Of a stretch of DNA of 64,000 nt, positions 20,401-29,425 are shown one piece after another. Origin of the DNA: Paramoeba atlantica. Taxonomy: Eukaryota > Discosea. Numbering within the stretch: position 1 is the stretch's first letter; each line of letters begins with the position of its first letter. The stretch is from NCBI GenBank assembly GCA_977017575.1, contig CDRNVI010000016.1:186001-250000 (forward strand), given 5' to 3'. Under the pieces are notes generated by a model. The model was not told the DNA's origin. It searched no databases and saw nothing but the letters and a program-made list of their open reading frames with translations. A program made the translations under genes and the position numbers.

Positions 20401-22149
20401 ATGTCTGCAGACTCCAATACACCGTTATCTTTGATCAGATCTCCTTGCGCAAGCTACGATGAAAATTTTATCCGTGCTAGCACCACTCATCACACGACAA
20501 CTGTGAGCCAAGAAGACAGCTATCAGGAAAATGATAAAAAAGAGCCGCCGGGAGACAAGCCTCTTTTAAGTTGTGTACAACATACGTTTCATTTTCGTAC
20601 TTTACGTCAAGTGAGCCGCACGGGTGTGATGCTCGTGGGATGGGGCGGAGCGAATGGTTCGACTCTCACTGCAGGCGTGACCGCCAACAAGAAACACCTA
20701 AAGTGGAATACAAAGCACGGCCCCAGGACTCCAAATTATTTGGGAAGTCTGACGCAAAATGCTACCATGTATTTAGGGAAATGTCATCTAGGTGAATATA
20801 GCAGAGACTATAACTGTGCGTACTCGCAACTGGTCCCGCTACTGGATCCCAATGATATTGTATTGGGTGGGTGGGATATTCGCCCTGCGAATCTTTATAG
20901 AGCCATGAAGGCAGCAGCTGTTTTGGACTACGATTTACAGGTTCAATTGCAAGAGGAGATGGAGTTGCTTGCGCCACTTCCCGGGTATTGTGATCCAAAG
21001 TTTATTGCGACGAATCAGTGCGATACCTCTACCCACACACTTCCCATAGAATGGACACTAGCCCGTGTGCTGCAACGTTTGCGCGAAGACATTCGCACCT
21101 TTAAATCACAAAATAATGTTGATATCGTAACTGTTATGTGGACAGGAAATACCGAATCTTGCGTAGATCACACTGCTTTACAGTTTTCTACAGCCGAACA
21201 TCTTCTTTGTGGTCTTCAGAAATCATCTCGAGGTGAGGGATTTCCTCCAAGTCTTCTGTACGCTACAGCTGCGATCCTGGAGAACTCATCCTTCCTAAAT
21301 GGTTCACCACAAAACACACTAGCCCCGGGGTTAGTGGACCTAGCTGAGCAAGTACGCCGAGCCCACATGTCTCCCGATATTGCAGCATTGATTTCAGGAA
21401 TGACTCCACAATATAGCAAGGGAAAAAGCCCATTTTTTATTGCTGGAGACGACTTCAAAACTGGGCAGACGAAACTCAAAGGAGTTCTCTTGGACTTTTT
21501 CGTTGGAGCGGGCTTTCGACCCGAGTGTGTTGCTTCCTATAATCATTTGGGAAACAATGATGGGCTCAATTTAAGCGAGAAATCACAATTCGAATCCAAA
21601 GAAAGGAGCAAGAGCGCGCTGGTGGAACAAATTGTGCAATCTAATTCTTTGCTTTTTCGCGATGGATACCGCGGACCCGACCACACAGTCGTAATCAAGC
21701 ACCTACCCTACGTGGGGGATTCAAAGCGAGCACTGGACGAGTATACTTTTAGCACGTTCATGAATGGAACACACACACTGGTCATGCATAATACCTGCGA
21801 GGACAGTCTTCTAGCTGCTGGCGTTATGATCGACATGCTCGTTCTCTGCGAACTGCTCACACGTGTTGGCGTTTCGTATCGTTCCGAAGTCAATGAGTAT
21901 GATGACAAAGTCAGACCAGAGCAGAAAATTCTTTTACATGAGTATGCTCCCATGGATGTTTTAGCTTCGAACATGTTTGGTTATTTCCTAAAGGCCCCCA
22001 AAACAAGAATTCTCAACCGTACTATTCCTGAGGTTCATTCTCCGAGTCAACAGAAATTGTGTATCGAGAACTTTATTCGCGCTCTTGTCGGATTGGGACC
22101 TGAATCATATACACATCTAGAGCAATATGCATGTATGCAGCAAGTTTGA
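20401..22149 (+). CDS. INO1: inositol-3-phosphate synthase
   Basis: 582 residues, slightly longer than the usual 510-535 because of a 60-residue N-terminal extension. The NAD-binding glycine-rich loop GWGGANGSTLTAG begins at residue 80, and family blocks follow: WNTKHGPRTPNYLGSLTQ, GGWDIRPANLY, FIAGDDFKTGQTKLKG, LGNNDGLNLSE, YVGDSKRALDEY and the C-terminal MDVLASNMFGYFLKAP. The enzyme converts glucose-6-phosphate to inositol-3-phosphate with NAD, the committed step of inositol synthesis. An inositol polyphosphate kinase gene lies about 6 kb downstream, so the window holds two steps of inositol phosphate metabolism, though they are not adjacent. The gene looks intact. Confidence 0.95.
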   Translation: MSADSNTPLSLIRSPCASYDENFIRASTTHHTTTVSQEDSYQENDKKEPPGDKPLLSCVQHTFHFRTLRQVSRTGVMLVGWGGANGSTLTAGVTANKKHLKWNTKHGPRTPNYLGSLTQNATMYLGKCHLGEYSRDYNCAYSQLVPLLDPNDIVLGGWDIRPANLYRAMKAAAVLDYDLQVQLQEEMELLAPLPGYCDPKFIATNQCDTSTHTLPIEWTLARVLQRLREDIRTFKSQNNVDIVTVMWTGNTESCVDHTALQFSTAEHLLCGLQKSSRGEGFPPSLLYATAAILENSSFLNGSPQNTLAPGLVDLAEQVRRAHMSPDIAALISGMTPQYSKGKSPFFIAGDDFKTGQTKLKGVLLDFFVGAGFRPECVASYNHLGNNDGLNLSEKSQFESKERSKSALVEQIVQSNSLLFRDGYRGPDHTVVIKHLPYVGDSKRALDEYTFSTFMNGTHTLVMHNTCEDSLLAAGVMIDMLVLCELLTRVGVSYRSEVNEYDDKVRPEQKILLHEYAPMDVLASNMFGYFLKAPKTRILNRTIPEVHSPSQQKLCIENFIRALVGLGPESYTHLEQYACMQQV

Positions 22150-22345
22150 TTTTTTTTTGTGTTGTTCTACTTAGATCCGCTGTACTTAAGAGGATCATTG
22201 GGCTAAAGAAGGGTCTTTCTTCGGCTTACGCAGGTGTTCGGAAGTGTTTACGTATTGTAAGATTTTGTACAGTTCATGATGAGCCTTACAGCTTTCTTAT
22301 TTTCGTTACTATCTTTTTTATAAAAACATCGTATTCTAAGCCAGT

Positions 22346-23374
22346 ATGTCGTTCTTAGCCAGGCCTAACCAAAAAACAGCCTCTAGACTTTGGCTACTTA
22401 GCCAAGGAGGAAGAATGCACTGCACTTCCAGACACCACGGATCGAACGCTATACTCACAATGCGAAATATGAATCGGACGAACGTCCAGTTACGCAGCGC
22501 AATCCGTTCCTGGATGCCTTTCGCATCCTCTTCTATTTCTAACATACCACATGTTCAACAACATGTCGGCTGCGTTCCGAGTCGCTTTGCGTCCAATTTT
22601 GTACTTACTTCCCTTCCTACGTTACAGCAAACGCTCCGAATGCATTCCACGTCCAACACAGAGAACCAGAAAGCTTCTTCTGCAGAGGACTCGAAGGCAA
22701 GTTCAGAGGAAAATGAAAAGAGTCAAAAGGAGTTTGAAAACATGCACTTCATACGACGCGAGTACCTTGGCTTGCGCCAGGACATTCGTGAGTACCCCGA
22801 CATCTACAATGCGGTGAACGCGTTCCAGTTCATTCTGTTCACCGTATTTTGCCTCAGCAGTACGGGTTCCAAAGCTGAGGAGGAGTTCTGGATCCGCATG
22901 TGTGGGATCGACCTCCAGTGGGGCTCACTCCTTGCTCCCCTGCTCCATGTATTCCTCACGACCAACTTTCTCTCCATGGCATTTGCTATGCTTCTGTTGC
23001 ACAATCTTGGCCATACGGTGATCCAGGCGGTCGGGGCTCCGTTCCTACTGCGGTACCTCTCAGTTGTAGCGTTAGGCTCCGGAGCTCTCATGTGTGGCAT
23101 GAAGATGTTCTTCCCGAATATTGGACAAGGTGAAGTACAATATGGACCATGGGATATAATTGTTGGTCTCTTCGTCGTGAGTGCTGCCACAAGTGGGTAT
23201 TCCCCGCTGCAGCTGCTGGGGTCGTTTAGCGGATGGGTGAAGTATGCGGCGTTTCTTGGCGCAGGAGTAATCATGTACTATGACTGGCAGCCCTGTGTGT
23301 TTGGATTTCTTGTGGCCTATGGGCTGCATCGCAGTGGAATCAGTCGTATTCCATCTACAGTGGCAGCGTCATGA
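22346..23374 (+). CDS. rhomboid-like membrane protein, probably mitochondrial and catalytically dead
   Basis: 342 residues. The first 95 have many Arg/Ser and almost no acidic residues, a typical mitochondrial or plastid targeting peptide. Five to six membrane segments follow from about 150. One, LTTNFLSMAFAMLLLHNLGHTVIQAVGAPFLLRYL, has the rhomboid loop-helix pattern in which an N-x-x-x-A-x-x-x-L helix is followed by G and then E/Q-x-x-x-G. The serine motif GxSG expected before TM4 is not visible: the corresponding stretch reads GPWDIIVGLFVVSAATSG. I therefore infer an inactive rhomboid-fold protein. Inactive rhomboids serve in trypanosome mitochondrial protein import, one possible role. The fold call itself is tentative. 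Confidence 0.4.
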   Translation: MSFLARPNQKTASRLWLLSQGGRMHCTSRHHGSNAILTMRNMNRTNVQLRSAIRSWMPFASSSISNIPHVQQHVGCVPSRFASNFVLTSLPTLQQTLRMHSTSNTENQKASSAEDSKASSEENEKSQKEFENMHFIRREYLGLRQDIREYPDIYNAVNAFQFILFTVFCLSSTGSKAEEEFWIRMCGIDLQWGSLLAPLLHVFLTTNFLSMAFAMLLLHNLGHTVIQAVGAPFLLRYLSVVALGSGALMCGMKMFFPNIGQGEVQYGPWDIIVGLFVVSAATSGYSPLQLLGSFSGWVKYAAFLGAGVIMYYDWQPCVFGFLVAYGLHRSGISRIPSTVAAS

Positions 23375-23664
23375 CAGTGGACGAGAGTGCAATGTAGTCG
23401 TGTGAAGGAAGATGCTAGTTTCGGCATCGACTACTAGGGTACGATAGATTGTTGTTTTAGTTCCTGTGTGCTACAAATGGTATTATACGATTGAGCTACC
23501 TATCCGGCATCACATAAATAAGGTCAGCTTTTAACTAACAAACATACATGTAGGAAAAGAAAACATTTTTAAGAGCTCCTCATAATACTTGTAAGAATGT
23601 TAAGCTTATTTCTCAACTTATTTAATCTAGACACGCATATTCTAGAATACATTAAGGAAAGTAA

Positions 23665-24348
23665 ATGCCAAAAAAGTTCGGCATCAATGATAAAAGTGCA
23701 GCGTCTAGAGATCGAAATAACCAACGTAAGGAACGCGTAGCGCAAGAAAAGGCACAGGCAATAGAGAATGCAAATTGGAAAGAAACAGACAAACATGAAA
23801 TAAAAAAAGCCGAGCGAATCGCTCAACGTGAAGCCAAGGAACTAGAGCGTCTAGCACGTGAGGCCGAAAAGTCCGCATTGCGCCGTGCCGAGGAGAATGC
23901 GTTATCATCTTCATCTGCCCCTAAAAAGGTCACGCATTTTGAACTCCAAAGAGACTTAGAACGTACGTCATCTCGTAATCGAATGGCTCATTCCTCGTCT
24001 CAAAATTTTATCTCACCGGACGAGCACGCGAGTACGCTAATGAGTCACTCCACGTGCGCCACCAATGCTACCATTGCAGATAACGCACAAGTCATAGCGT
24101 CAGGCTTTGATACGGTTTCCGACGCTCTTTCTGGACTTAGTGCACAACCGGATCGACACCCCGAACGTAGGATGAAAGCTGCATTCCTACAATACCAGTC
24201 GACTCATTTACCTAAATTAAAGCGTGATATACCCGGACTACGTCTGTCGCAATATAAACAAATGCTATGGGATAAATGGCTGAAGAGTCCGGAAAATCCC
24301 ATTGTCCGAGCACACTTGACTAGTTTGGTGCACCAGAACCCAAAGTAG
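23665..24348 (+). CDS. CCDC124: CCDC124 (ribosome-binding coiled-coil protein)
   Basis: 227 residues. The N-terminus MPKKFGINDKSAASRDR matches the family start MPKKF..N.KSAAARAR and leads into a long charged coiled coil (about 15-85). The C-terminal signature DRHPERRMKAAFLQYQ then LRLSQYKQMLWDKWLKSPENP is characteristic. CCDC124 and yeast Lso2 bind idle 80S ribosomes near the A site and aid recovery from dormancy. Only the weakly conserved middle (90-165) differs strongly. The upstream bases hold two TCTAG-ended pyrimidine-rich tracts. Confidence 0.9.
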   Translation: MPKKFGINDKSAASRDRNNQRKERVAQEKAQAIENANWKETDKHEIKKAERIAQREAKELERLAREAEKSALRRAEENALSSSSAPKKVTHFELQRDLERTSSRNRMAHSSSQNFISPDEHASTLMSHSTCATNATIADNAQVIASGFDTVSDALSGLSAQPDRHPERRMKAAFLQYQSTHLPKLKRDIPGLRLSQYKQMLWDKWLKSPENPIVRAHLTSLVHQNPK

Positions 24349-24738
24349 TACCGCTAAGATTTCTGATGATTTCGCTTTGGAGTAAAAAAACATCACGAGA
24401 TAAAAATTTGCAATTACAGATTGCAATTACAAAACCGTACACCCATGTGGGCATGTACTCCCTGATGACCATACCTACGTGTATCACTGACCATGTATGA
24501 ACTCTGACAATGCATCATTGACCACCATATCTACCCGTAGAGTTCGTTCCTTGTGAAATTTCGTGCTGCCAAAACTACTTCATAACCTACGTTTATCATA
24601 AATTATGAGTCCCTCATTAATATGCCAATTGTTATGTCAAGGAGACAAGGTTTACAAGCAGTGTGTTACTATGCTTAGGAAAACTATCTGTTTTCCTATC
24701 TATCCTATTCCATGAAAAGTCTATGATGGACTATCTGC
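24349..24738. other. intergenic spacer, no gene seen
   Basis: AT-rich with repeated tgaccat/accatac words (24465-24525) and a 13-bp direct repeat of ttgcaattacaga/aac near 24408-24432. No gene recognised. Confidence 0.5.
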
Positions 24739-25776
24739 ATGCTATCCCACAAAACTTTCATCAAGATAGATAGCTCATTGCGAAGCTCCGTAAAAGTTCT
24801 TGAATTCTTAGATGGATTATGCACTCAATGCCTCGCCCGTCTTAAACAGGACCATCCTGCCCATACACTCTTCCTGAACACTAGAGGTCGAGTACTCGCC
24901 GATGCATTAGTTCACCTTACGCCACGAGAAAACATTATTGTTGAGTGCGATGAGTCGCAGAGCTCTTCTTTGGTACAACATCTACGCAAATTCGCAGAAT
25001 ATGCAACCATTCCTTTAGACATAGGCATAGCGTCAGACATGACGGTAGGAGTGTATTCGAAGAAGAGCGAACTTGAAGAAATACCATATCTGAAGAACAT
25101 TTTACAAAGCTTATTGCTATTCCGCAAGACCGACGCCTTGCCTCAAACTAGACCAGACTTTTCTTTCGCTGCTCGTGATCCTCGCGCACCGCTTTCTCAT
25201 ATTCATCGTATCTACTTTAACAAGGATGAGACTCCGTCTTCCCGGTACGAAGAAAAGGACCTAGTTGGTTTAAAGGCATCAGCATATCGTTCCTTACGGC
25301 ATATGGAAGGAATTGCGGAAGGATCAGAAATTCAATATGAAAGAGCTTTACCAACAGAGTTCAATTTCGATCTACTAGGCAGCATTTCCTACACAAAGGG
25401 TTGCTACTTGGGTCAAGAGCTTACAGCTAGAAGTCATTTTTCAGGTATTATAAGAAGAAGAGTTGTACCCTTTTATGTGCCGCATCCAATTGCTGAGACT
25501 CAAATCAATGGGAGTATTTCTGAAGCAATATCCCTGTTAGATTCGGAGGGTAAAGCCATTGGTAAAGTTATAGCGTTTCATAAGCAATGGGGACTGGCTT
25601 CATGTACATGTCATCCCCTTTTTCAGAGGGAACTCAATGACGTCGAGATCAATGCATCACTCTGCGCTACGTGGCAAGGTTATTTACCTTGTCGACTTCA
25701 ATATACGGAGAGCCAGACCCAGAGCAAAACCAAATGCTACCTGTATATTCCCTATTGGTGGCCTGACGATAGATAG
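24739..25776 (+). CDS. IBA57: IBA57-type folate-binding iron-sulphur assembly factor
   Basis: 345 residues of the GcvT/YgfZ fold. The diagnostic motif KGCYLGQELTAR contains the conserved cysteine C222. Upstream blocks include LNTRGRVLADALVHL (about 46-60) and PTEFNFDLLGSISYTKGCY. IBA57 works with ISCA1/ISCA2 in mitochondria to make [4Fe-4S] clusters for aconitase, lipoate synthase and others. The start at 24739 is the first ATG after an in-frame stop; the N-terminus (LSHKTFIKIDSSLRSSVK) is basic/serine-rich, compatible with a short mitochondrial presequence. The gene is complete. Confidence 0.88.
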   Translation: MLSHKTFIKIDSSLRSSVKVLEFLDGLCTQCLARLKQDHPAHTLFLNTRGRVLADALVHLTPRENIIVECDESQSSSLVQHLRKFAEYATIPLDIGIASDMTVGVYSKKSELEEIPYLKNILQSLLLFRKTDALPQTRPDFSFAARDPRAPLSHIHRIYFNKDETPSSRYEEKDLVGLKASAYRSLRHMEGIAEGSEIQYERALPTEFNFDLLGSISYTKGCYLGQELTARSHFSGIIRRRVVPFYVPHPIAETQINGSISEAISLLDSEGKAIGKVIAFHKQWGLASCTCHPLFQRELNDVEINASLCATWQGYLPCRLQYTESQTQSKTKCYLYIPYWWPDDR

Positions 25777-26121
25777 AGCAAAGTTCTTAGTTACTAGTAA
25801 TTCCAGTAAGAACAAGTCATGAAAATTTTTCATGACAGTTTTTCAAAAACTGCGGATGGAGTGCAAATTAATGACATTATGTAAAATTATACAAGGCCAT
25901 GTGATATTACGCAACATGATGCAAGGCCGCGTCGGATCACGCAAGATATTCTTCTACTCGACACAGCGGGTAGAGATCAAAATGAGATCACGCGAGGTCA
26001 GACCCATAGTTTCTTTGTACTTGGTTTGGGGGTATCTAATTTCTTTATTGGCATTTATCAGCTAGATGTTTAATGTATGATGATATCTGATACTACATTG
26101 GGTGCAGTGTAACGAAAGTAC
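25777..26121. other. intergenic spacer up to transposon insertion site
   Basis: AT-rich, with a small palindrome (tgaaaatttttca near 25820) and repeated acgcaa/tgatgcaagg words at 25905-25950. No gene recognised. The transposon's TA target begins at 26122. Confidence 0.5.
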
Positions 26122-26148
26122 TAAACCGGGGGACGGAATAATATTAAG

Positions 26149-26265
26149 TTGTTGAAACTTAATAATAACTTGACAACTTAATAATAACCTGTCAAACTTA
26201 ATAATAACCTGTCAACGTTTTGAAACTTAATATTAACTTGTCGGCGGGTTATTATTAAGTTTGTA
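26149..26265. repeat. left subterminal repeats of element 1
   Basis: At least four copies of acttaataataacttg/cctgtc and one inverted copy (gttattattaagtt near 26246-26260). They match the array near the right end. Confidence 0.8.
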
Positions 26266-26373
26266 ATAAAATTAACAAATTGTTTTTTTATGTATGCAAT
26301 CTTTAACAATATTTTTTTTATCTGAATCTTTACCCGACTTCATAAACTTCATAAATCTTTCTTTTCTTTACCT

Positions 26374-27648
26374 TTATTCGGTGGAGCGTCGTGGGTTACA
26401 CCATTTATCGAGCCGTCCTTGGAATGATTTTCGTGCCTGGACGCTTTTCCCACGCTTAAAGGCATCTTCGATTCTCTTAGCTTCGTCTCTCTCATCGTCA
26501 TCGCTTGGCGGAACAAAGACATATCCTTCTAAACATTTCACATGCGACCACGATGCATCACAAGGGTCGATATACCCCAAGCTTTTGAATTGTTGAACAA
26601 CGTTCATAGAAGAGGAAAGGGTCCCTGATTCATCAAGAGAGTCGTTGTCGAGGTTTATAACTTGTTCGTGCGCTCGGGCAACGGCATTATGCATCCATTG
26701 TCTTTTTTGGCGGGCGGTCCGACGGATATGTTGTTCTCTGTGCCAAATGTTTACTTGCTCGCGTTTGTACGAAGAAGCATAAAATACATCAATCCATTGA
26801 ATTCAGGATGTTGTTGCAGGGGGTAATATGGCACAATAGCAGTTAGCAAACGCATCGAGAACGTCACTTGTTATGTGAGATCGGCAGGAGTCTAGATAAA
26901 TTAAAGTGTGGCCTGCGTCATTTATATCCAGTTCACGTTTGAGAAAGGGAATAAAGTCTTGGAGAAAAAAATCTTTGTTCACGACACCTTTCGGAGTAAA
27001 AGCTCGAGCCGTCTTTGCATCAAATATCTCCTGACTAGATCTTTTTCCAGCTCCTTTCCACACGATAAAAGGTTTTAGAAAGAAATGACTCGTTGGACTT
27101 CCATTTTTATCCAGTTTCACGCCAGCACCGCAGATAAGCGTTGCGCATCGCTTCATATCATTCGGATTGCAACGCCCTCGTACATTTTCTTCTCCTCGCT
27201 GTGCAATTGCTTTTAAAGATTTCATGGACCCGCGAAATGATATGGGAATTTCATCAAAATTCAGAACGGAACGAAACTTTTTTGTTTTAAGACAACGATA
27301 GGCAAACGTATGAAAGGAATGAATTCTTTTCTTTGTCTCTTCACTTGATAGCTGAGTTGATCTCTTTACTAATCTTATAGACCATTTGTAAGAGTGGAGG
27401 AATCTCCCTATCCAACGTTCGCTTACTCCTGTAATCCCCCGTGCTTTGTTCTGCTCTGGTGATTTGCGGTTTTCCTTTTCCAGCATGCGAAATGCCTCTT
27501 GGCGCACCATCTCGGTTGTTATCAAAGCATCGTTCTCTCGAGCTCCAAGAATAAAATATTGCAATTGTTGTTTTAACCATTTCTGTTTATGCCCCTTTAC
27601 ATGCCTTTTACGCTTTTGACTTTGCCTAGGAATATTAGAGTATGCCAT
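26374..27648 (-). pseudogene. pogo-like DDD transposase with one internal stop
   Basis: Transcribed leftward from an ATG at 27648. The 281-codon first part has a helix-turn-helix/CENP-B-like N-terminus (ITTEMVRQEAFRML, RWIGRFLHSYKWSIR) and then the first catalytic aspartate in LNFDEIPIS and the second in LIYLDSCRSH. The frame meets a TGA at 26803-26805 directly after ILPPATTS and then continues open in the same frame as IQWIDVFYASSYKRE, which holds the expected third aspartate, to 26374. One stop thus separates the third catalytic residue from the other two. The copy is probably inactive unless read through. The rest of the protein is undamaged. Confidence 0.85.
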
Positions 27649-27710
27649 AACTTGCTTTTTGTTAAAAATGTGGACACGTTTCTTAGGGAATCGCTTGTCG
27701 ATCCAAGAGT

Positions 27711-28247
27711 TTAACTTGCGGAGTGATCCATAAGCATCTCGATCTTGTTGCGACCAGGAAATCCACTTCTCATGTATATTACACGCTTTTGTCTAGCCGT
27801 GGGTTCCACTCGACCGCGCACACCCTGGTCTATAGGACGCCCCGTATATACTACGCAATGTTGCTTTTTGCGCTCGTTCTTGTCTTTCCCTCCAACAGTC
27901 AGCTCCGCTCCGTTATCTTCATCATCCGAAGTTGAATTACTCTTAATTTTACTTTCGCTCGCACTTTCAACATTATATCCTATTTCTTCTTCGCTTGAAT
28001 TCACACTTTCACATTCGCTTTCACAATTGCTTTCACTTTCGCTCTCGCTAGCACTTTCACTTTCTCCGTCGCTTCCGCTACCAATTACGTCCGACGAGTC
28101 ATCAAGCATTTCTACCCCTTCATCATCCTCAAGGAACATAATCTCATCGTTCTCCTGAACGTAGGTTGGGTCACACTCTGCCTGAGCCAATCTATGAAGG
28201 GTCAAACTTTCGGCGAAAAAATCTCCTTCTCCCATCGAAAAACACAA
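27711..28247 (-). CDS. acidic Ser/Glu-rich protein of transposon element 1
   Basis: 178 residues, encoded upstream of the transposase on the same strand and in a different frame. The middle (about 55-125) is a Ser/Glu/Asp-rich run with repeats of SESES type; the C-terminal 50 residues are basic (GRVEPTARQKRVIYMRSGF). It ends about 60 bp before the transposase ATG. It could be a separate accessory protein or the N-terminal part of a longer transposase joined by splicing or lost by a frameshift. A similar acidic stretch occurs at the C-terminus of the Merlin transposase in this window. Confidence 0.55.
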   Translation of the reverse strand: MCFSMGEGDFFAESLTLHRLAQAECDPTYVQENDEIMFLEDDEGVEMLDDSSDVIGSGSDGESESASESESESNCESECESVNSSEEEIGYNVESASESKIKSNSTSDDEDNGAELTVGGKDKNERKKQHCVVYTGRPIDQGVRGRVEPTARQKRVIYMRSGFPGRNKIEMLMDHSAS

Positions 28248-28249
28248 AC

Positions 28250-28363
28250 TGAATAATAACTTGACAACTTAATAATAACTTGTCCAGCTTAATAATAACC
28301 TATCTAGCTTAATAATAACTTGTCTAACTTAATAATAAACCGCAACTTAATAATGAACCGCAT
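28250..28363. repeat. right subterminal repeats of element 1
   Basis: About six copies of cttaataataacttgtc-like units spaced roughly 17-19 bp apart, in the same orientation as most of those at the left end. Confidence 0.8.
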
Positions 28364-28441
28364 CTTAATATTATTCCGTCCCCCGGTTTACTTCAACTCA
28401 ATTGCATAATAGTATAGCTTTGTTGGATACTAAAAGATTGA

Positions 28442-29425
28442 ATGCTTCCGACGCAACATGCTGACAATACGTTTTTATACCAAGTCGCAGGCCATGGTGA
28501 CATCCTACAGTCAGGAACGGACCCACAAAAAAGTTTGTCAGTGTGGAAAGTCGCGAGAAAGCATGAACTAGCATGTTACAATAAGATGTTGGCAAAAAAC
28601 CACCCCTTACACAAGCTTTCCCACTACGTTCCACCCTTCTATGGGGAAGTCATCTCACCCTGTACGCAGAATGCTAATGATAATTGTCCATTACCTTATT
28701 CTGTGCCAAAAGTGTCTCATTCTTCATGTCGAATTTCAGCTGCTCCTTGACTGTTTCAAAGCATACCGTGCTTAGTCAGTCGCTTAGAAATGAAGAACAT
28801 GGTGTCTTCATGTGGCAATCCTCAGGCTATGGATATTAAGCTGGGAAAAGTTCATCACAACCGAACAATGCACCCTGAGAAGGTGCAGGCGAGTAAGAAG
28901 AAAGTATCAGTGTGCACTTCAAGGGCATATGCATTGCGCATCTCCGGTGCTTCAGAAGTACATAATGCGAGACTCCGAGGACGCTCAGCTCAATCGTTGT
29001 TAGAATTACGTGACGTTCTGCAAGAATTCTTTCTTCGTTCTTCGATAGACTGCTATAATAAATTTGCCCACGAAAGCACCGTGTTACATCAATCTTTTCG
29101 CGAAATTACTTCCCTTCAAAATGCGCTGCGAAACATTACTCTGGATACCAGTTTTATTTCATGTTCGGTTCTTATTACCCACGACGAATCTGCGAGTCAT
29201 CGCACATCAGGTTGGAATTGCGCTGCAAAAGTCATTAATGCAAAGCTCATCGATTTTGCGAATTGTGTTTCATCTTCCGAACACGGATTGCTTGATATTC
29301 ATGTGGGTGCGGCTTACGGACTACGTATGTTGGCTACTCTTCTGCAACACCTTTACCACAAGTCACTCTGTATTAACACCTATAGAACAGACACTCATAA
29401 TATACATGTAGACATACATGTATGA
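28442..29425 (+). CDS. IPMK: inositol polyphosphate kinase (IPMK-like), split by an in-frame TGA or a short intron
   Basis: Two frames in the same phase form one kinase. 28442-28750 encodes the N-terminal part (FLYQVAGHGD, then ELACYNKMLAKNH and SHYVPPFYGE). 28790-29425 encodes the catalytic signature P-x-x-x-D-x-K-x-G as PQAMDIKLG, then STS-like RAYALRISGASEVHN and the C-terminal LIDFANCV with GLRMLATLL. A TGA at 28748-28750 lies between them. Removing 28662-28775 (GTACGC...CTTAG, 114 nt) keeps frame and yields FYGEVISPFSRLEMKNMV, close to the family spacing, so a spliced intron is plausible. A pseudogene is the alternative. The family phosphorylates inositol phosphates. The last 14 or so codons lie in sequence shared with the upstream region of the second tubulin copy. 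Confidence 0.75.
28662..28775 (+). other. candidate 114-nt spliceosomal intron in the kinase gene
   Basis: Starts GTACGC, ends CTTAG, contains an in-frame TGA and a tgctaatga branch-point-like word. Its length is a multiple of three, and removal joins conserved IPMK blocks in frame. Inferred only; the donor is not a strong consensus. Confidence 0.4.

Larger units (their letters stand above)
26124..28388. mobile_element. pogo/Tc1-mariner-like DNA transposon (element 1)
   Basis: The element is bounded by perfect 25-bp terminal inverted repeats at 26124-26148 and 28364-28388 (each beginning aaccgggggacgg read inward) and flanked on both sides by TA, the target-site duplication of the Tc1/mariner/pogo group. 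Subterminal regions (26149-26265 and 28250-28363) carry many copies of cttaataataacctgtc-type motifs, probably transposase-binding sites. It holds two minus-strand ORFs, an acidic protein and a DDD transposase interrupted by one stop. The perfect termini suggest recent insertion. The right end lies 53 bp upstream of the inositol polyphosphate kinase start. Confidence 0.92.
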
